A stretch of DNA of 5,913 nt. Origin: Bacillota bacterium. Its GTDB lineage: Bacteria > Bacillota > Bacilli > Thermoactinomycetales > DSM-44946. Both the position numbers and the translations under genes were made by a program. The notes under the pieces were generated by a model. The model had not been told where the DNA came from, searched no databases, and saw only the letters and a list, made by a program, of their open reading frames with translations. Below are positions 1-5,294 of this stretch, in pieces. The DNA lies in contig JAJYSD010000095.1 of the NCBI GenBank assembly GCA_021793745.1, positions 1-5,913 on the forward strand, given 5' to 3'. How positions within the stretch are numbered: the stretch's first letter is position 1; each line of letters begins with the position of its first letter.

Positions 1-3
1 TTT

Positions 4-11
4 CCACCTCC
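4..11 (-). promoter_or_regulatory. Shine-Dalgarno site for a gene beyond the left edge
   Basis: Read on the minus strand, the first bases of the window give CGGAGGTGGAAA, a near-perfect ribosome binding site that runs off the left edge. A start codon would fall a few bases outside the window. This suggests another minus-strand gene follows yqeY. In Bacillus subtilis the next gene there is yqfA/floA, but nothing in the window identifies it. The chance that this is an accidental purine run is real. Confidence 0.5.
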
Positions 12-99
12 GTCCATCACATCCTGGTTGACGCGCTCAGGGCTCGTAGGACCGCTCCGCTTCCATCGGCACTTTTCCAGAACCCGCCATACCCTCCGT

Positions 100-137
100 A
101 AAAAAAAGCTGTTGACTTCGCACCGAACGTCAACAGC
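100..137 (-). terminator. Rho-independent terminator after yqeY
   Basis: On the minus strand GCTGTTGAC (137-129) pairs perfectly with GTCAACAGC (116-108). An inner TTCG/CGAA pairing closes a GTG loop, with one bulged G. The hairpin is followed at once by eight U residues (107-100). It lies 23 nt past the yqeY stop and is in the right orientation to end the hit-rpsU-yqeY unit. Confidence 0.93.
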
Positions 138-160
138 CCTACAACCATGCGTTCATCCGG

Positions 161-604
161 TTATCCCAGCAATTGGCGGACGATCCGGTTCACTTCCTTG
201 CCATCGGCTCGTCCCTTGACGCGGGGGATGATCTCCTTCATCACCTTGCCCATGTCCGCAGGGGTTGAAGCTCCCACCTCGTCGATCACTTGCCGGGCCA
301 ATTCCCGAAGCTCCTCTTGGGACAAGGGGGCGGGCAGATAGGTTTCCACCACGGCGATCTCCGCCTTCACCTTTTCCGCCAATTCGCTCCGTCCCGCTTT
401 TTCGAATTCTTGCAGCGACTCTTTGCGCTGTTTCAACTCCCGGGCAAGGACGTCCAGGACTTCATCCTCTTCCAGGGGACGGCCCCGCTCGATTTCCATG
501 TTTTTGATGGCGGACCGCAACATGCGGATGACGCCCAATTTCGCTTTGTCTTTATTTTTCATCGCAGCCTTCATGTCTTGTTCCAGCCGCTGGGTCAAGC
601 TCAT
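161..604 (-). CDS. yqeY: GatB/YqeY domain-containing protein
   Basis: This is a 147-residue protein starting MSLTQRLEQDMKAAMKNKDK, which is the usual length and opening of the YqeY family. The family is a free-standing relative of the C-terminal tail domain of GatB, the amidotransferase subunit that contacts tRNA. Recognisable parts are the N-terminal helices with LGVIRMLRSAIKN (about 23-35), the charged middle helix KQRKESLQEFEKAGR (about 58-72), the YLPAPLSQEEL turn (about 89-99), and the C-terminal stretch PADMGKVMKEIIPRVKGRADG with a final VNRIVRQLL helix. Its cellular role is not well defined; tRNA binding is inferred from GatB. The ATG at 604 lies 14 nt after the rpsU stop, and the Shine-Dalgarno AGAGGTG overlaps that stop codon, so the two genes are almost certainly translated from one transcript. 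The same rpsU-yqeY pairing is found in Bacillus. Confidence 0.95.
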   Translation of the reverse strand: MSLTQRLEQDMKAAMKNKDKAKLGVIRMLRSAIKNMEIERGRPLEEDEVLDVLARELKQRKESLQEFEKAGRSELAEKVKAEIAVVETYLPAPLSQEELRELARQVIDEVGASTPADMGKVMKEIIPRVKGRADGKEVNRIVRQLLG

Positions 605-618
605 CCTGTGGCACCTCT

Positions 619-792
619 CTACCTGCGTTTCTTGCGCGCCGCTTCGGATTTCTTTTTCCGGCGGACACTCGGCTTTTGATAATGCTCGCGTCGGCGCACC
701 TCGGCCAACAGTCCATCCTTGGCGCAGGAGCGCTTGAAACGGCGGAGAGCATTGTCCAGCGATTCGTTTTTGCGAACGCGTACTTCAGCCAT
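619..792 (-). CDS. rpsU: 30S ribosomal protein S21
   Basis: This short gene encodes 57 residues beginning [20 protein letters not shown] and ending in a lysine/arginine-rich tail ([14 protein letters not shown]), typical of bacterial S21. S21 binds late to the 30S platform near the anti-Shine-Dalgarno end of 16S rRNA and takes part in initiation. Family hallmarks are V-R-K-N-E-S near the N terminus, the [28 protein letters not shown] core (about 15-42) and the basic C-terminal helix. The ATG at 792 is preceded by a strong GGAGGGAGGG (808-799). The gene has its own consensus promoter about 200 bases upstream and a long leader. It is followed after 14 nt by yqeY. Confidence 0.96.
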   Translation of the reverse strand: MAEVRVRKNESLDNALRRFKRSCAKDGLLAEVRRREHYQKPSVRRKKKSEAARKKRR

Positions 793-985
793 GCTTTTCC
801 CTCCCTCCGCGGGTCAGGTGAGCCGCCCGGACGAGGCCGGGTAAGGGAAACCTTCTCGGTCAGGTCACGCAAGCGAGCGGCCCTGTCCCACAGGGGACGG
901 AAAAACCAAACACCTGCATGGAAACGCTTCGGCCCAACACCGCCCAAATTTCATCCGAGAGAGTCGGATGTGCGCATGAAGTCAA
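793..985 (-). promoter_or_regulatory. Long structured 5' leader of rpsU
   Basis: The promoter at 991-1020 places the transcript start near 984, leaving about 190 untranslated nt before rpsU. On the minus strand the leader can fold CATCCGA/TCGGATG (970-952, 5-nt loop). It can also form two mutually exclusive hairpins, CCCTGT/ACAGGG (895-881) and GTCCC/GGGAC (898-885). A further CCCGG/CCGGG hairpin lies at 841-826, just before the ribosome binding site. None is followed by a U tract, so this does not look like a transcription attenuator. I do not recognise a known riboswitch or ribosomal-protein leader here. A regulatory role is inferred from length, structure and the downstream ribosomal gene. 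Confidence 0.4.
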
Positions 986-990
986 GACCT

Positions 991-1020
991 ATTATACCTC
1001 AGCCGAAAAGAATATGTCAA
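991..1020 (-). promoter_or_regulatory. Consensus sigma-A promoter for rpsU-yqeY
   Basis: On the minus strand, TTGACA (1020-1015) and TATAAT (996-991) match both consensus hexamers exactly, with an 18-bp spacer. The -35 box begins only two bases after the hit stop codon, and no terminator separates them. rpsU-yqeY can therefore be made both from this promoter and by read-through from hit. Confidence 0.92.
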
Positions 1021-1022
1021 AA

Positions 1023-1364
1023 TCATCCGGGAGGCCAGGAGAGCTGACGACCTCCGACGAGGTGAAAATGGATGTGGTATACGGTTTGCAAGCCGTGATC
1101 GCCGCAGTTGTTCACCAGGCGGAAACCCTTTTCCGCCAGCCCCAATTCCTTGGCCACCTTCGAGGCAGCGGCGATGATTTCCCCCATCAGCTCCGGCTCT
1201 TCCTCCGCCTCCAGGAGCGAGGGAATGTGTTTTTTGGGGATGATCAGCACATGGACCGGCGCCGCGGGATTAATGTCCCGGAAAGCCAGAACCTTGTCGT
1301 TTTCATACACCTTTTCGGAGGGAACGGTCCCTTCGACGATGCCGCAAAAGATGCAATCGGCCAC
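1023..1364 (-). CDS. Histidine triad (HIT) nucleotide-binding protein
   Basis: The 113-residue product belongs to the HinT/PKCI branch of the HIT superfamily. These small cytosolic dimers hydrolyse purine nucleoside phosphoramidates and related adenylylated compounds. The sequence starts MADCIFCGIVEGTVPSEKVYE, with the usual CxxC pair (Cys4, Cys7). It then has the F-R-D-I-N-P-A-A-P-V-H core (about 28-38), the IPKKHIPSL strand (42-50) and the catalytic HxHxH triad as His97-Ile-His99-Phe-His101. The central His99 is the expected nucleophile. Cys4, Cys7, one upstream His (His46) and His97 are candidate zinc ligands, as in some Gram-positive HIT proteins. It ends in the typical tryptophan-containing tail (SWPPG). 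The start is GTG at 1364, preceded by AAGGGGGGG. Length is normal for the family. The natural substrate cannot be told from sequence. Confidence 0.94.
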   Translation of the reverse strand: MADCIFCGIVEGTVPSEKVYENDKVLAFRDINPAAPVHVLIIPKKHIPSLLEAEEEPELMGEIIAAASKVAKELGLAEKGFRLVNNCGDHGLQTVYHIHFHLVGGRQLSWPPG

Positions 1365-1395
1365 TTACAACCCCCCCTTATCGAATTTGGCGTTT

Positions 1396-1424
1396 ATTAT
1401 ACCAAGAACCCGCCGGTTTGTGAA
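1396..1424 (-). promoter_or_regulatory. Sigma-A promoter for the HIT gene
   Basis: On the minus strand, TTCACA (1424-1419, one mismatch to TTGACA) and a perfect TATAAT (1401-1396) are separated by 17 bp. The transcript start would be near 1389, giving a leader of about 25 nt that contains the AAGGGGGGG ribosome binding site before the GTG at 1364. Confidence 0.85.
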
Positions 1425-1477
1425 AGCCTTTCCCTTTAGCCCCGGCGTCCGCCCCACACCTCCTGCAGAATGGCGCA

Positions 1478-1483
1478 TATAAT
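1478..1483 (+). promoter_or_regulatory. Possible -10 element for the 121-residue protein gene
   Basis: A perfect TATAAT lies 47 bases upstream of the chosen GTG start, in the divergent intergenic region. No good -35 hexamer is visible at the usual 16-18 bp spacing and there is no extended -10 TG. If this is a promoter it may need an activator or use weak -35 contacts. Confidence 0.4.
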
Positions 1484-1525
1484 AGATCGACCGCCCACCC
1501 TCTGAAGAAAGGAGTGCGAGAACCT

Positions 1526-1891
1526 GTGGCCAAAAAGAAATCGTCCGAGGCCCAACTGCGGCAGATGATACGGAAAATCGTCCGGGAAGAACTGCAGCGG
1601 ATGCAGAACTTGGAGGATTCCGAATGGATGGAGGATCCGGACTTTCCGCAACCGAGGGGGAAGATGCCGGAAAGGCCGGAGGCCCGGGAGAACTTCGATG
1701 ATTCCGATCCGTTCGATCACGGCGACCTGTCTCCGGAGCATCCCTCTTGGGTCAACTTCGGCCGCCCCCAACCGGACCCGAGTCGCAAACGGGAGCAATC
1801 CCCCCGCGTTCCCGAATGGCCGGGTCCCTACACGCCGGATCTGGAAACCACCCTCGACAATCCGCCCTACATCTCCAGACGGCACAGATGA
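1526..1891 (+). CDS. Hypothetical protein, charged and proline-rich, 121 residues
   Basis: I do not recognise this protein. It starts with a lysine-rich segment (MAKKKSSEAQ) followed by a predicted basic amphipathic helix (LRQMIRKIVREELQRMQ, about residues 11-27). An acidic segment (EDSEWMEDPDF) comes next. The rest, about 75 residues, is rich in Pro, Asp, Arg and Glu, looks disordered, and includes WPGPYTPDLETTLDNPPY near the C terminus. There is no signal peptide, membrane segment or cysteine, so it is probably a soluble cytosolic protein. The GTG at 1526 is preferred because AAAGGAG (1508-1514) lies about 11 bases upstream. An in-frame GTG at 1514 overlaps that site and is unlikely. It stands alone between a divergent hit gene and a strong terminator, so it is a single-gene transcript. 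The clean promoter, ribosome binding site and terminator make a real gene likely. Confidence 0.8.
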   Translation: MAKKKSSEAQLRQMIRKIVREELQRMQNLEDSEWMEDPDFPQPRGKMPERPEARENFDDSDPFDHGDLSPEHPSWVNFGRPQPDPSRKREQSPRVPEWPGPYTPDLETTLDNPPYISRRHR

Positions 1892-1930
1892 CGGATAAAG
1901 CCCCTCTCCAGGGGCTTTATCCGGGTTTTT
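1892..1930 (+). terminator. Strong rho-independent terminator
   Basis: A perfect 14-bp stem (arms 1892-1905 and 1910-1923, AAAGCCCCT/AGGGGCTTT at its centre) with a CTCC loop is followed by GGTTTTT. It begins at the base after the TGA of the 121-residue protein gene. It separates that gene from the yqeW-like transporter gene. Confidence 0.95.
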
Positions 1931-1949
1931 AACCCCCTCCCGCCCATCA

Positions 1950-1982
1950 TTGACGTCATGCCTGTCCCCCTCCAGTCATATA
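1950..1982 (+). promoter_or_regulatory. Weak promoter candidate or operator before the transporter gene
   Basis: TTGACG (1950-1955) is a good -35 match. The downstream -10 candidates (AGTCAT at 1974, CATATA at 1977) are poor in sequence or spacing. The -35 overlaps a perfect 8-bp palindrome TGACGTCA (1951-1958), a possible protein binding site. This is the only promoter-like sequence between the upstream terminator and the transporter gene, and the assignment is tentative. Confidence 0.3.
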
Positions 1983-2004
1983 CATGAGCGAGGGGGCGGT
2001 GCCT

Positions 2005-2961
2005 TTGAAGGAAGTATTGATACCCTTTGCCACGGGTCTGGCCGTTTTTTTATTCGGGATGCAATTGATCCGAATCGGTTTGAAATCCCTGGCCGGTGAT
2101 CGCCTGGAGCCCCTTCTCCTCCGATTCACCCGCACACCCACCCGCGGAATGTTTACCGGTCTGTTGATTACGTCCTTTTTGCAAAGCAGCAGTGCGGTCA
2201 CCGTCCTATCGATCGGTCTGGTGGACGCGGGGATCCTCGCCTTTCCCCAGACCATCGGCATCATCCTGGGCACCAATATCGGAACGACGATCACCACCGA
2301 GATCCTCGCCCTCAATATCGAGGACTTCGCCGTTCCCATGCTCTTGGCCGGGGGATTGATGCATCTGTTGCCCTGGAAGGGATTGAAGGGGACCGGACTC
2401 GCCGTCGCCGGATTCGGCTGCATCTTTCTCGGTATGGAGGCGATGCAATGGTTATCCATTCCCTTGAAGGAGCGGGGATGGATCACCTGGATTTTGGAGC
2501 CGGGAGGGGATCCGGTTTGGACGGGCATCGCCGCCGGCGCTTTGCTTACGGCGGTCATCCAGAGCAGCAGCGCCACCGTCGCCATGACCATGGGATTTTA
2601 CGCCTCAGGGCTGTTATCCCTGCCCGTCGCCATCGGGATTGTCCTCGGCAGCAATGTGGGAACGTGCGTCACCGGCCTGATCGCCGCCATCGGGACAGGA
2701 CGAGCCGCCAAACAGGTCGCCGTCGCCCACCTGATTCTGAATATCGCCGGCGTCCTCCTCTTCGCCCCGATCACCCTGTGGATCGCTGACGTCGCCCGCC
2801 TGTTGGAAAGCGATCTGGCCGCCCAGGTGGCCCATGTGCAAACCCTGTTCAACATCGCCTGTTCCCTGCTCGCCCTGCCCTTTGTCCGCCCCTTTGCCCA
2901 ATTGGTCACAACCCTCGTCCCGGATGGGGTGATCATTTGGCGGATCAGCCGAAAGAAGTGA
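2005..2961 (+). CDS. yqeW: Na/Pi cotransporter family protein (YqeW-like)
   Basis: This is an integral membrane protein of the Na+/phosphate symporter family (PNaS, Pfam Na_Pi_cotrans), expected to move inorganic phosphate with sodium across the cytoplasmic membrane. The two inverted-repeat halves each carry the diagnostic QSSSA motif (about residues 60-64 and 186-190, counted from the TTG start), followed by GTNIGTT (89-95) and GSNVGTC (215-221). About eight hydrophobic segments are visible, beginning with LIPFATGLAVFLFGMQL. The protein is about 318 residues and lacks the cytosolic PhoU-like C-terminal domain found in longer members such as YjbB. It ends with a short basic tail (ISRKK). The TTG at 2005 is chosen because GAGGGGG (1990-1996) sits 8 nt upstream. 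An in-frame ATG at 1984 would add seven residues but has no ribosome binding site. Location near rpsU-yqeY matches Bacillus yqeW. Transport of phosphate itself is inferred from the family. Confidence 0.9.
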   Translation: MKEVLIPFATGLAVFLFGMQLIRIGLKSLAGDRLEPLLLRFTRTPTRGMFTGLLITSFLQSSSAVTVLSIGLVDAGILAFPQTIGIILGTNIGTTITTEILALNIEDFAVPMLLAGGLMHLLPWKGLKGTGLAVAGFGCIFLGMEAMQWLSIPLKERGWITWILEPGGDPVWTGIAAGALLTAVIQSSSATVAMTMGFYASGLLSLPVAIGIVLGSNVGTCVTGLIAAIGTGRAAKQVAVAHLILNIAGVLLFAPITLWIADVARLLESDLAAQVAHVQTLFNIACSLLALPFVRPFAQLVTTLVPDGVIIWRISRKK

Positions 2962-2991
2962 CTCGATCTCCCTTCCCGGAGTTGACCGCCC

Positions 2992-3657
2992 TTACCCGTC
3001 GGACTGGCACTCCTCCATGATGGCGACGCCGGAACTGGTGCCGATGCGGTTCGCCCCGGCGGATATCATTTTCTTCGCCGCAGCCAGGGTGCGGACCCCG
3101 CCGGAGGCTTTCACGCCCATCTCCGGGCCCACGGTGCCTCGCATGAGACGGACCGCTTCCACCGTCGCCCCGCCGGGTCCGAAACCCGTGGAAGTCTTGA
3201 CAAAGTGAGCTCCGGCCGCCTTGGCCAGTTCACAAGCCCGCTGAATCTCTTCCTCCGCGAGCAATCCGGTCTCCAGGATCACCTTGACCGTGCGCCCCGC
3301 TGCCGCACGGACCACCGCCCGGATATCCTCCTCCACCCCCCTGTCGTCTCTCGACTTGAAGGCGCCGATGTTGATCACCATATCGATCTCCGAAGCCCCG
3401 TCGGCAATCGCTTGTTTGGTCTCGGCCACCTTTGCCTCCGTGGTCGTAGCGCCGAGCGGAAATCCCACAACGGTGCAGACCTCGACGCTCGATTCCTTCA
3501 ACTGTTCTGCCGCCCGGGACACCCACCAGGGATTGACGCAGACTGCGCCAAACCCGAATTGCAATGCCTCCTGGCAAAGGCGGTCAATATCCTTCGCCGT
3601 CCCGTCCGGTTTCAACAGCGTGTGATCGATCATCGATGCGAGATTGGATGCCTTCAT
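2992..3657 (-). CDS. deoC: Deoxyribose-phosphate aldolase
   Basis: The 221-residue product catalyses the reversible cleavage of 2-deoxy-D-ribose 5-phosphate to glyceraldehyde 3-phosphate and acetaldehyde. This is the last step of deoxynucleoside catabolism, in the cytosol. It is a class I aldolase TIM barrel. Visible motifs include IDHTLLKP (10-17), VCVNPWWV (39-46), [15 protein letters not shown] (62-76), IDMVINIGA with Asp92, HFVKTSTGF with the Schiff-base Lys154, and [10 protein letters not shown] with the second active-site Lys183. All catalytic residues are present and length is typical. The ATG at 3657 is chosen because GGAGGGAG lies just upstream and homologues start here; the open frame extends 14 codons further without a better site. 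It follows the NUDIX gene by 31 nt on the same strand and is probably co-transcribed with it. No regulator gene (deoR) or other deo genes lie nearby. Confidence 0.96.
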   Translation of the reverse strand: MKASNLASMIDHTLLKPDGTAKDIDRLCQEALQFGFGAVCVNPWWVSRAAEQLKESSVEVCTVVGFPLGATTTEAKVAETKQAIADGASEIDMVINIGAFKSRDDRGVEEDIRAVVRAAAGRTVKVILETGLLAEEEIQRACELAKAAGAHFVKTSTGFGPGGATVEAVRLMRGTVGPEMGVKASGGVRTLAAAKKMISAGANRIGTSSGVAIMEECQSDG

Positions 3658-3688
3658 GGTTCTCCCTCCCAATGAGTGAAATAACCCA

Positions 3689-4123
3689 TCACGATTCACC
3701 TGCGGAAAGGCCGAGGTGCCGGAAAGCCGCCTCGATCACGGCGCAGTTGTTGTCATATCCTTCCTTTTGCAGACGCTGCCACGCCTCCTCCGGAGAAAAC
3801 CACCGGGCCCCGCGAATTTCGGACAAGGCGGGGTTTAATGTTTCATCGGTCGCCTCCACCAGATAATAATGCACTTCCTTTTCCACGTCCCCGAAATCCG
3901 GGTGAAAATAGCGGTAATGAACCGTCGTCAACGGACGAAGGATCCGCCCCGAAATGCCGGTTTCTTCCCGGATTTCCCTCAGGGCCGTCGCCTCATTCGT
4001 TTCCCCCTTCTCCCGCTTTCCCTTGGGGAGCGTCCACCGGGAATACCGATCCTCGATGAGCAAGATCTCCGTCCGGCCCTCCCTTTGGCGAAAAACGACT
4101 CCGCCCGCCGATACTTCCTTCAA
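3689..4123 (-). CDS. NUDIX hydrolase
   Basis: A 144-residue NUDIX protein that hydrolyses a nucleoside diphosphate linked to some other group. The full Nudix box is present as G35-x5-E41-x7-R49-E50-I-R-E53-E54-T-G56-I, giving the metal-binding glutamates. The N-terminal [11 protein letters not shown] strand and [13 protein letters not shown] lead-in are typical of the MutT / diadenosine polyphosphate hydrolase-like branch, as is the E-V-H-Y-Y-L strand followed by E-I-R-G-A-R-W-F. Substrate cannot be assigned. The start is taken as TTG at 4123, with AAAGGTG about 9 nt upstream, because the conserved domain begins immediately ([10 protein letters not shown]). An in-frame GTG at 4135 is the alternative. 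The open frame runs upstream to 4414 but that part has no NUDIX-like sequence. It is the first gene of a probable two-gene unit with deoC. The pairing may reflect nucleotide clean-up and salvage, which is inference. Confidence 0.92.
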   Translation of the reverse strand: MKEVSAGGVVFRQREGRTEILLIEDRYSRWTLPKGKREKGETNEATALREIREETGISGRILRPLTTVHYRYFHPDFGDVEKEVHYYLVEATDETLNPALSEIRGARWFSPEEAWQRLQKEGYDNNCAVIEAAFRHLGLSAGES

Positions 4124-4270
4124 CCCTGTCCACACCTTTCCGCCCAATTTTTTCGGTGAGTGAAGCCGAGGGCGAAAGAGAGCTCCGCCCATTTCCCACC
4201 CGTTTCCCAAAACCTCTCCATCAACAATTCCAATGCAAGAAGGCGCTCTCCACCCGTGAGGCGCCCTTTC

Positions 4271-4279
4271 AGCATAACA
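4271..4279 (-). promoter_or_regulatory. Possible extended -10 promoter for NUDIX-deoC
   Basis: On the minus strand TGTTATGCT fits the extended -10 pattern TGnTATnnT. No TTGACA-like -35 is visible, as is often true of extended -10 promoters. It would start a transcript near 4264 with a leader of about 140 nt containing an imperfect GGCGC/GCGCC hairpin. This is the best candidate found upstream of the NUDIX gene, but it is weak. Confidence 0.3.
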
Positions 4280-4306
4280 CAACGAAAAGGCGGACGGTGT
4301 ATCTCC

Positions 4307-4332
4307 AAAAGAGCAGGGTACCGAAAACCCTG
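4307..4332 (-). terminator. Weak terminator candidate downstream of the small acidic ORF
   Basis: On the minus strand CAGGGT (4332-4327) pairs with ACCCTG (4319-4314) across a 7-nt loop and is followed by CTCTTTT. The stem is only 6 bp and the U tract is interrupted. The position, between the GNAT/small-ORF genes and the NUDIX gene, makes sense for a transcript end. Confidence 0.4.
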
Positions 4333-4456
4333 AAAAGCCGCCGGAAGCGGGAAAGGAAACCACAAAGCCGGGGCGCTCGGCGATAACCGGCCCCCTCCGA
4401 CCCGCTGCCCACAACCTGCCAAAGCGCGGGCTAAAAACCTCTTCCCGGTTTGCCGC

Positions 4457-4615
4457 TTACGACGGGTCCGCCTCATCCCACCGCAGCGCAGTGACTTCCG
4501 TGTACTCCCCTTCCTCGATCTCTTCCTCGGACGCCCGCTGTTCCAGCGCTTCCCGGTCGTCCATCCCCGGTGCGACGGTCGGTTCTTGTTTTCGATTTCC
4601 TTTTGTCGGCATCAT
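4457..4615 (-). CDS. Small acidic hypothetical protein, 52 residues
   Basis: I do not recognise this protein. It begins MMPTKGNRKQEPTVAPGMDD with a short basic N terminus. A glutamate-rich segment follows (EALEQRASEEEIEEGEY, about residues 22-38) and then TEVTALRWDEADPS at the end. It has no membrane segment or cysteine and is probably soluble and partly helical. The start is strongly supported by GAGGAGGGGG (4629-4620) at ideal spacing to the ATG at 4615; an adjacent ATG at 4612 would shorten it by one residue. It lies 103 nt downstream of the intact GNAT gene on the same strand and may share its transcript. Small acidic proteins of this kind are common orphan annotations in spore-forming Bacillales, but no function can be given. 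Confidence 0.72.
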   Translation of the reverse strand: MMPTKGNRKQEPTVAPGMDDREALEQRASEEEIEEGEYTEVTALRWDEADPS

Positions 4616-4718
4616 CGATCCCCCTCCTCATCAGATTTTGCCCTGGTGCAACCGATCGAGCACCCTACGAGCTCCTAGGGGGTATCCTGTACGCCAAAAC
4701 GCCGATTCATTCCCCGGT

Positions 4719-5267
4719 TCAGTCCAGCTGGATGCCCATCCAGTGGGCGTCGTAAAATTTGCCACCGATGTAAAACTCCCGGGTTATGGTTCCCTCCACT
4801 TGAAAGCCGAGGGATCGGTACAACCGGATCGCCCGGTCGTTGTCCACCCGAACTCGCAGATTGATCTTTCGAATCTTGCCGGTTTGACGGGCCCATTGAA
4901 GCAGGAACTGGAGCAACAGCCTCCCGATCGACATCCCCCAAAACTTTTTGCGGACGCTCATCCCAAATTCGCCGGCGTGAGCGTTGCGGTTCCGCTTCCC
5001 CGGCTGAAAGTGGAGGATGCCGACGATCTCTCCGTCCACCTCGGCGATCAAATACAGATGGCCGTCGGATCGGGCGTATCGTTCCAGCAACTCGCGCTGT
5101 TCGCCCAATGACGGACGAAATTCCCCCGGTTCCAGCATCAGATAATCGGACTCGCCGATGATTTTCTGAACAAAGGCGATGGTTTCCTCCGCATCCTCCG
5201 GAACGGCCCGCCGAAGGATCAGCCTTCGCCCATCGGGCAGGGTTGATACCCGTTGTTGCATCTCCAT
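4719..5267 (-). CDS. GNAT family N-acetyltransferase
   Basis: A complete 182-residue acetyl-CoA-dependent N-acetyltransferase of the GCN5-related (GNAT) fold, expected in the cytosol. After the N-terminal strand RRLILRRAVPEDAEE (about 14-28) it has the central strand pair LYLIAEVDGEIVGILHF (71-87) and GEFGMSVRKKFWGMSIGRLLL (99-119). The latter contains the acetyl-CoA pyrophosphate loop K-F-W-G111-M-S-I-G115. The C-terminal motif INLRVRVDNDRAIRLYRSLGFQVEGT (135-160) and the closing REFYIGGKFYDAHWMGIQL are typical of the RimJ/RimL or spermidine-acetyltransferase-like subgroup. The substrate is not predictable. The ATG at 5267 has AAGGGGG about 9 nt upstream. It follows the frameshifted GNAT gene by 27 nt, so the two were probably an operon. 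The two proteins share only the general fold, so this is not a recent duplication. Confidence 0.93.
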   Translation of the reverse strand: MEMQQRVSTLPDGRRLILRRAVPEDAEETIAFVQKIIGESDYLMLEPGEFRPSLGEQRELLERYARSDGHLYLIAEVDGEIVGILHFQPGKRNRNAHAGEFGMSVRKKFWGMSIGRLLLQFLLQWARQTGKIRKINLRVRVDNDRAIRLYRSLGFQVEGTITREFYIGGKFYDAHWMGIQLD

Positions 5268-5294
5268 CGATCACATCCCCCTTCGGCATCTCCT

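Larger units (their letters stand above)
4136..4456. other. Non-coding gap of about 320 bases between small acidic ORF and NUDIX gene
   Basis: I see no convincing gene here. On the minus strand it contains a weak terminator hairpin (4307-4332), a possible extended -10 (4271-4279), and an imperfect hairpin GGCGC-CTC/GAG-GCGCC around 4240-4264. An open frame in the minus direction covers the gap down to 4120 but has no ribosome binding site. The stretch probably holds the end of the upstream transcript and the promoter of NUDIX-deoC. Confidence 0.5.

Noticed and set aside
37..90. 17-codon minus-strand frame MAGSGKVPMEAERSYEP after GGAGGGT
   Set aside because: The ribosome binding site is only two to three bases from the ATG, the peptide is very short, and it lies just after the yqeY terminator.
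813..866. GTCAGGT direct repeat (813-819 and 860-866) in the rpsU leader
   Set aside because: It is only 7 bases long with no further matching flanks, which is expected by chance in a GC-rich leader.
552..947. 131-codon minus-strand frame across rpsU and its leader
   Set aside because: It is out of frame with the clear S21 reading frame at 619-792 and lacks a supported start.
1956..2591. 211-codon minus-strand frame opposite the transporter gene
   Set aside because: It is a shadow of the symporter gene. The protein is rich in Pro, Arg and Met with no family-like motif, and the opposite strand carries clear QSSSA motifs.
3205..3675. 156-codon plus-strand frame over deoC
   Set aside because: It is antisense to deoC, whose catalytic motifs are all present. 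It has no ribosome binding site and no recognisable protein sequence.
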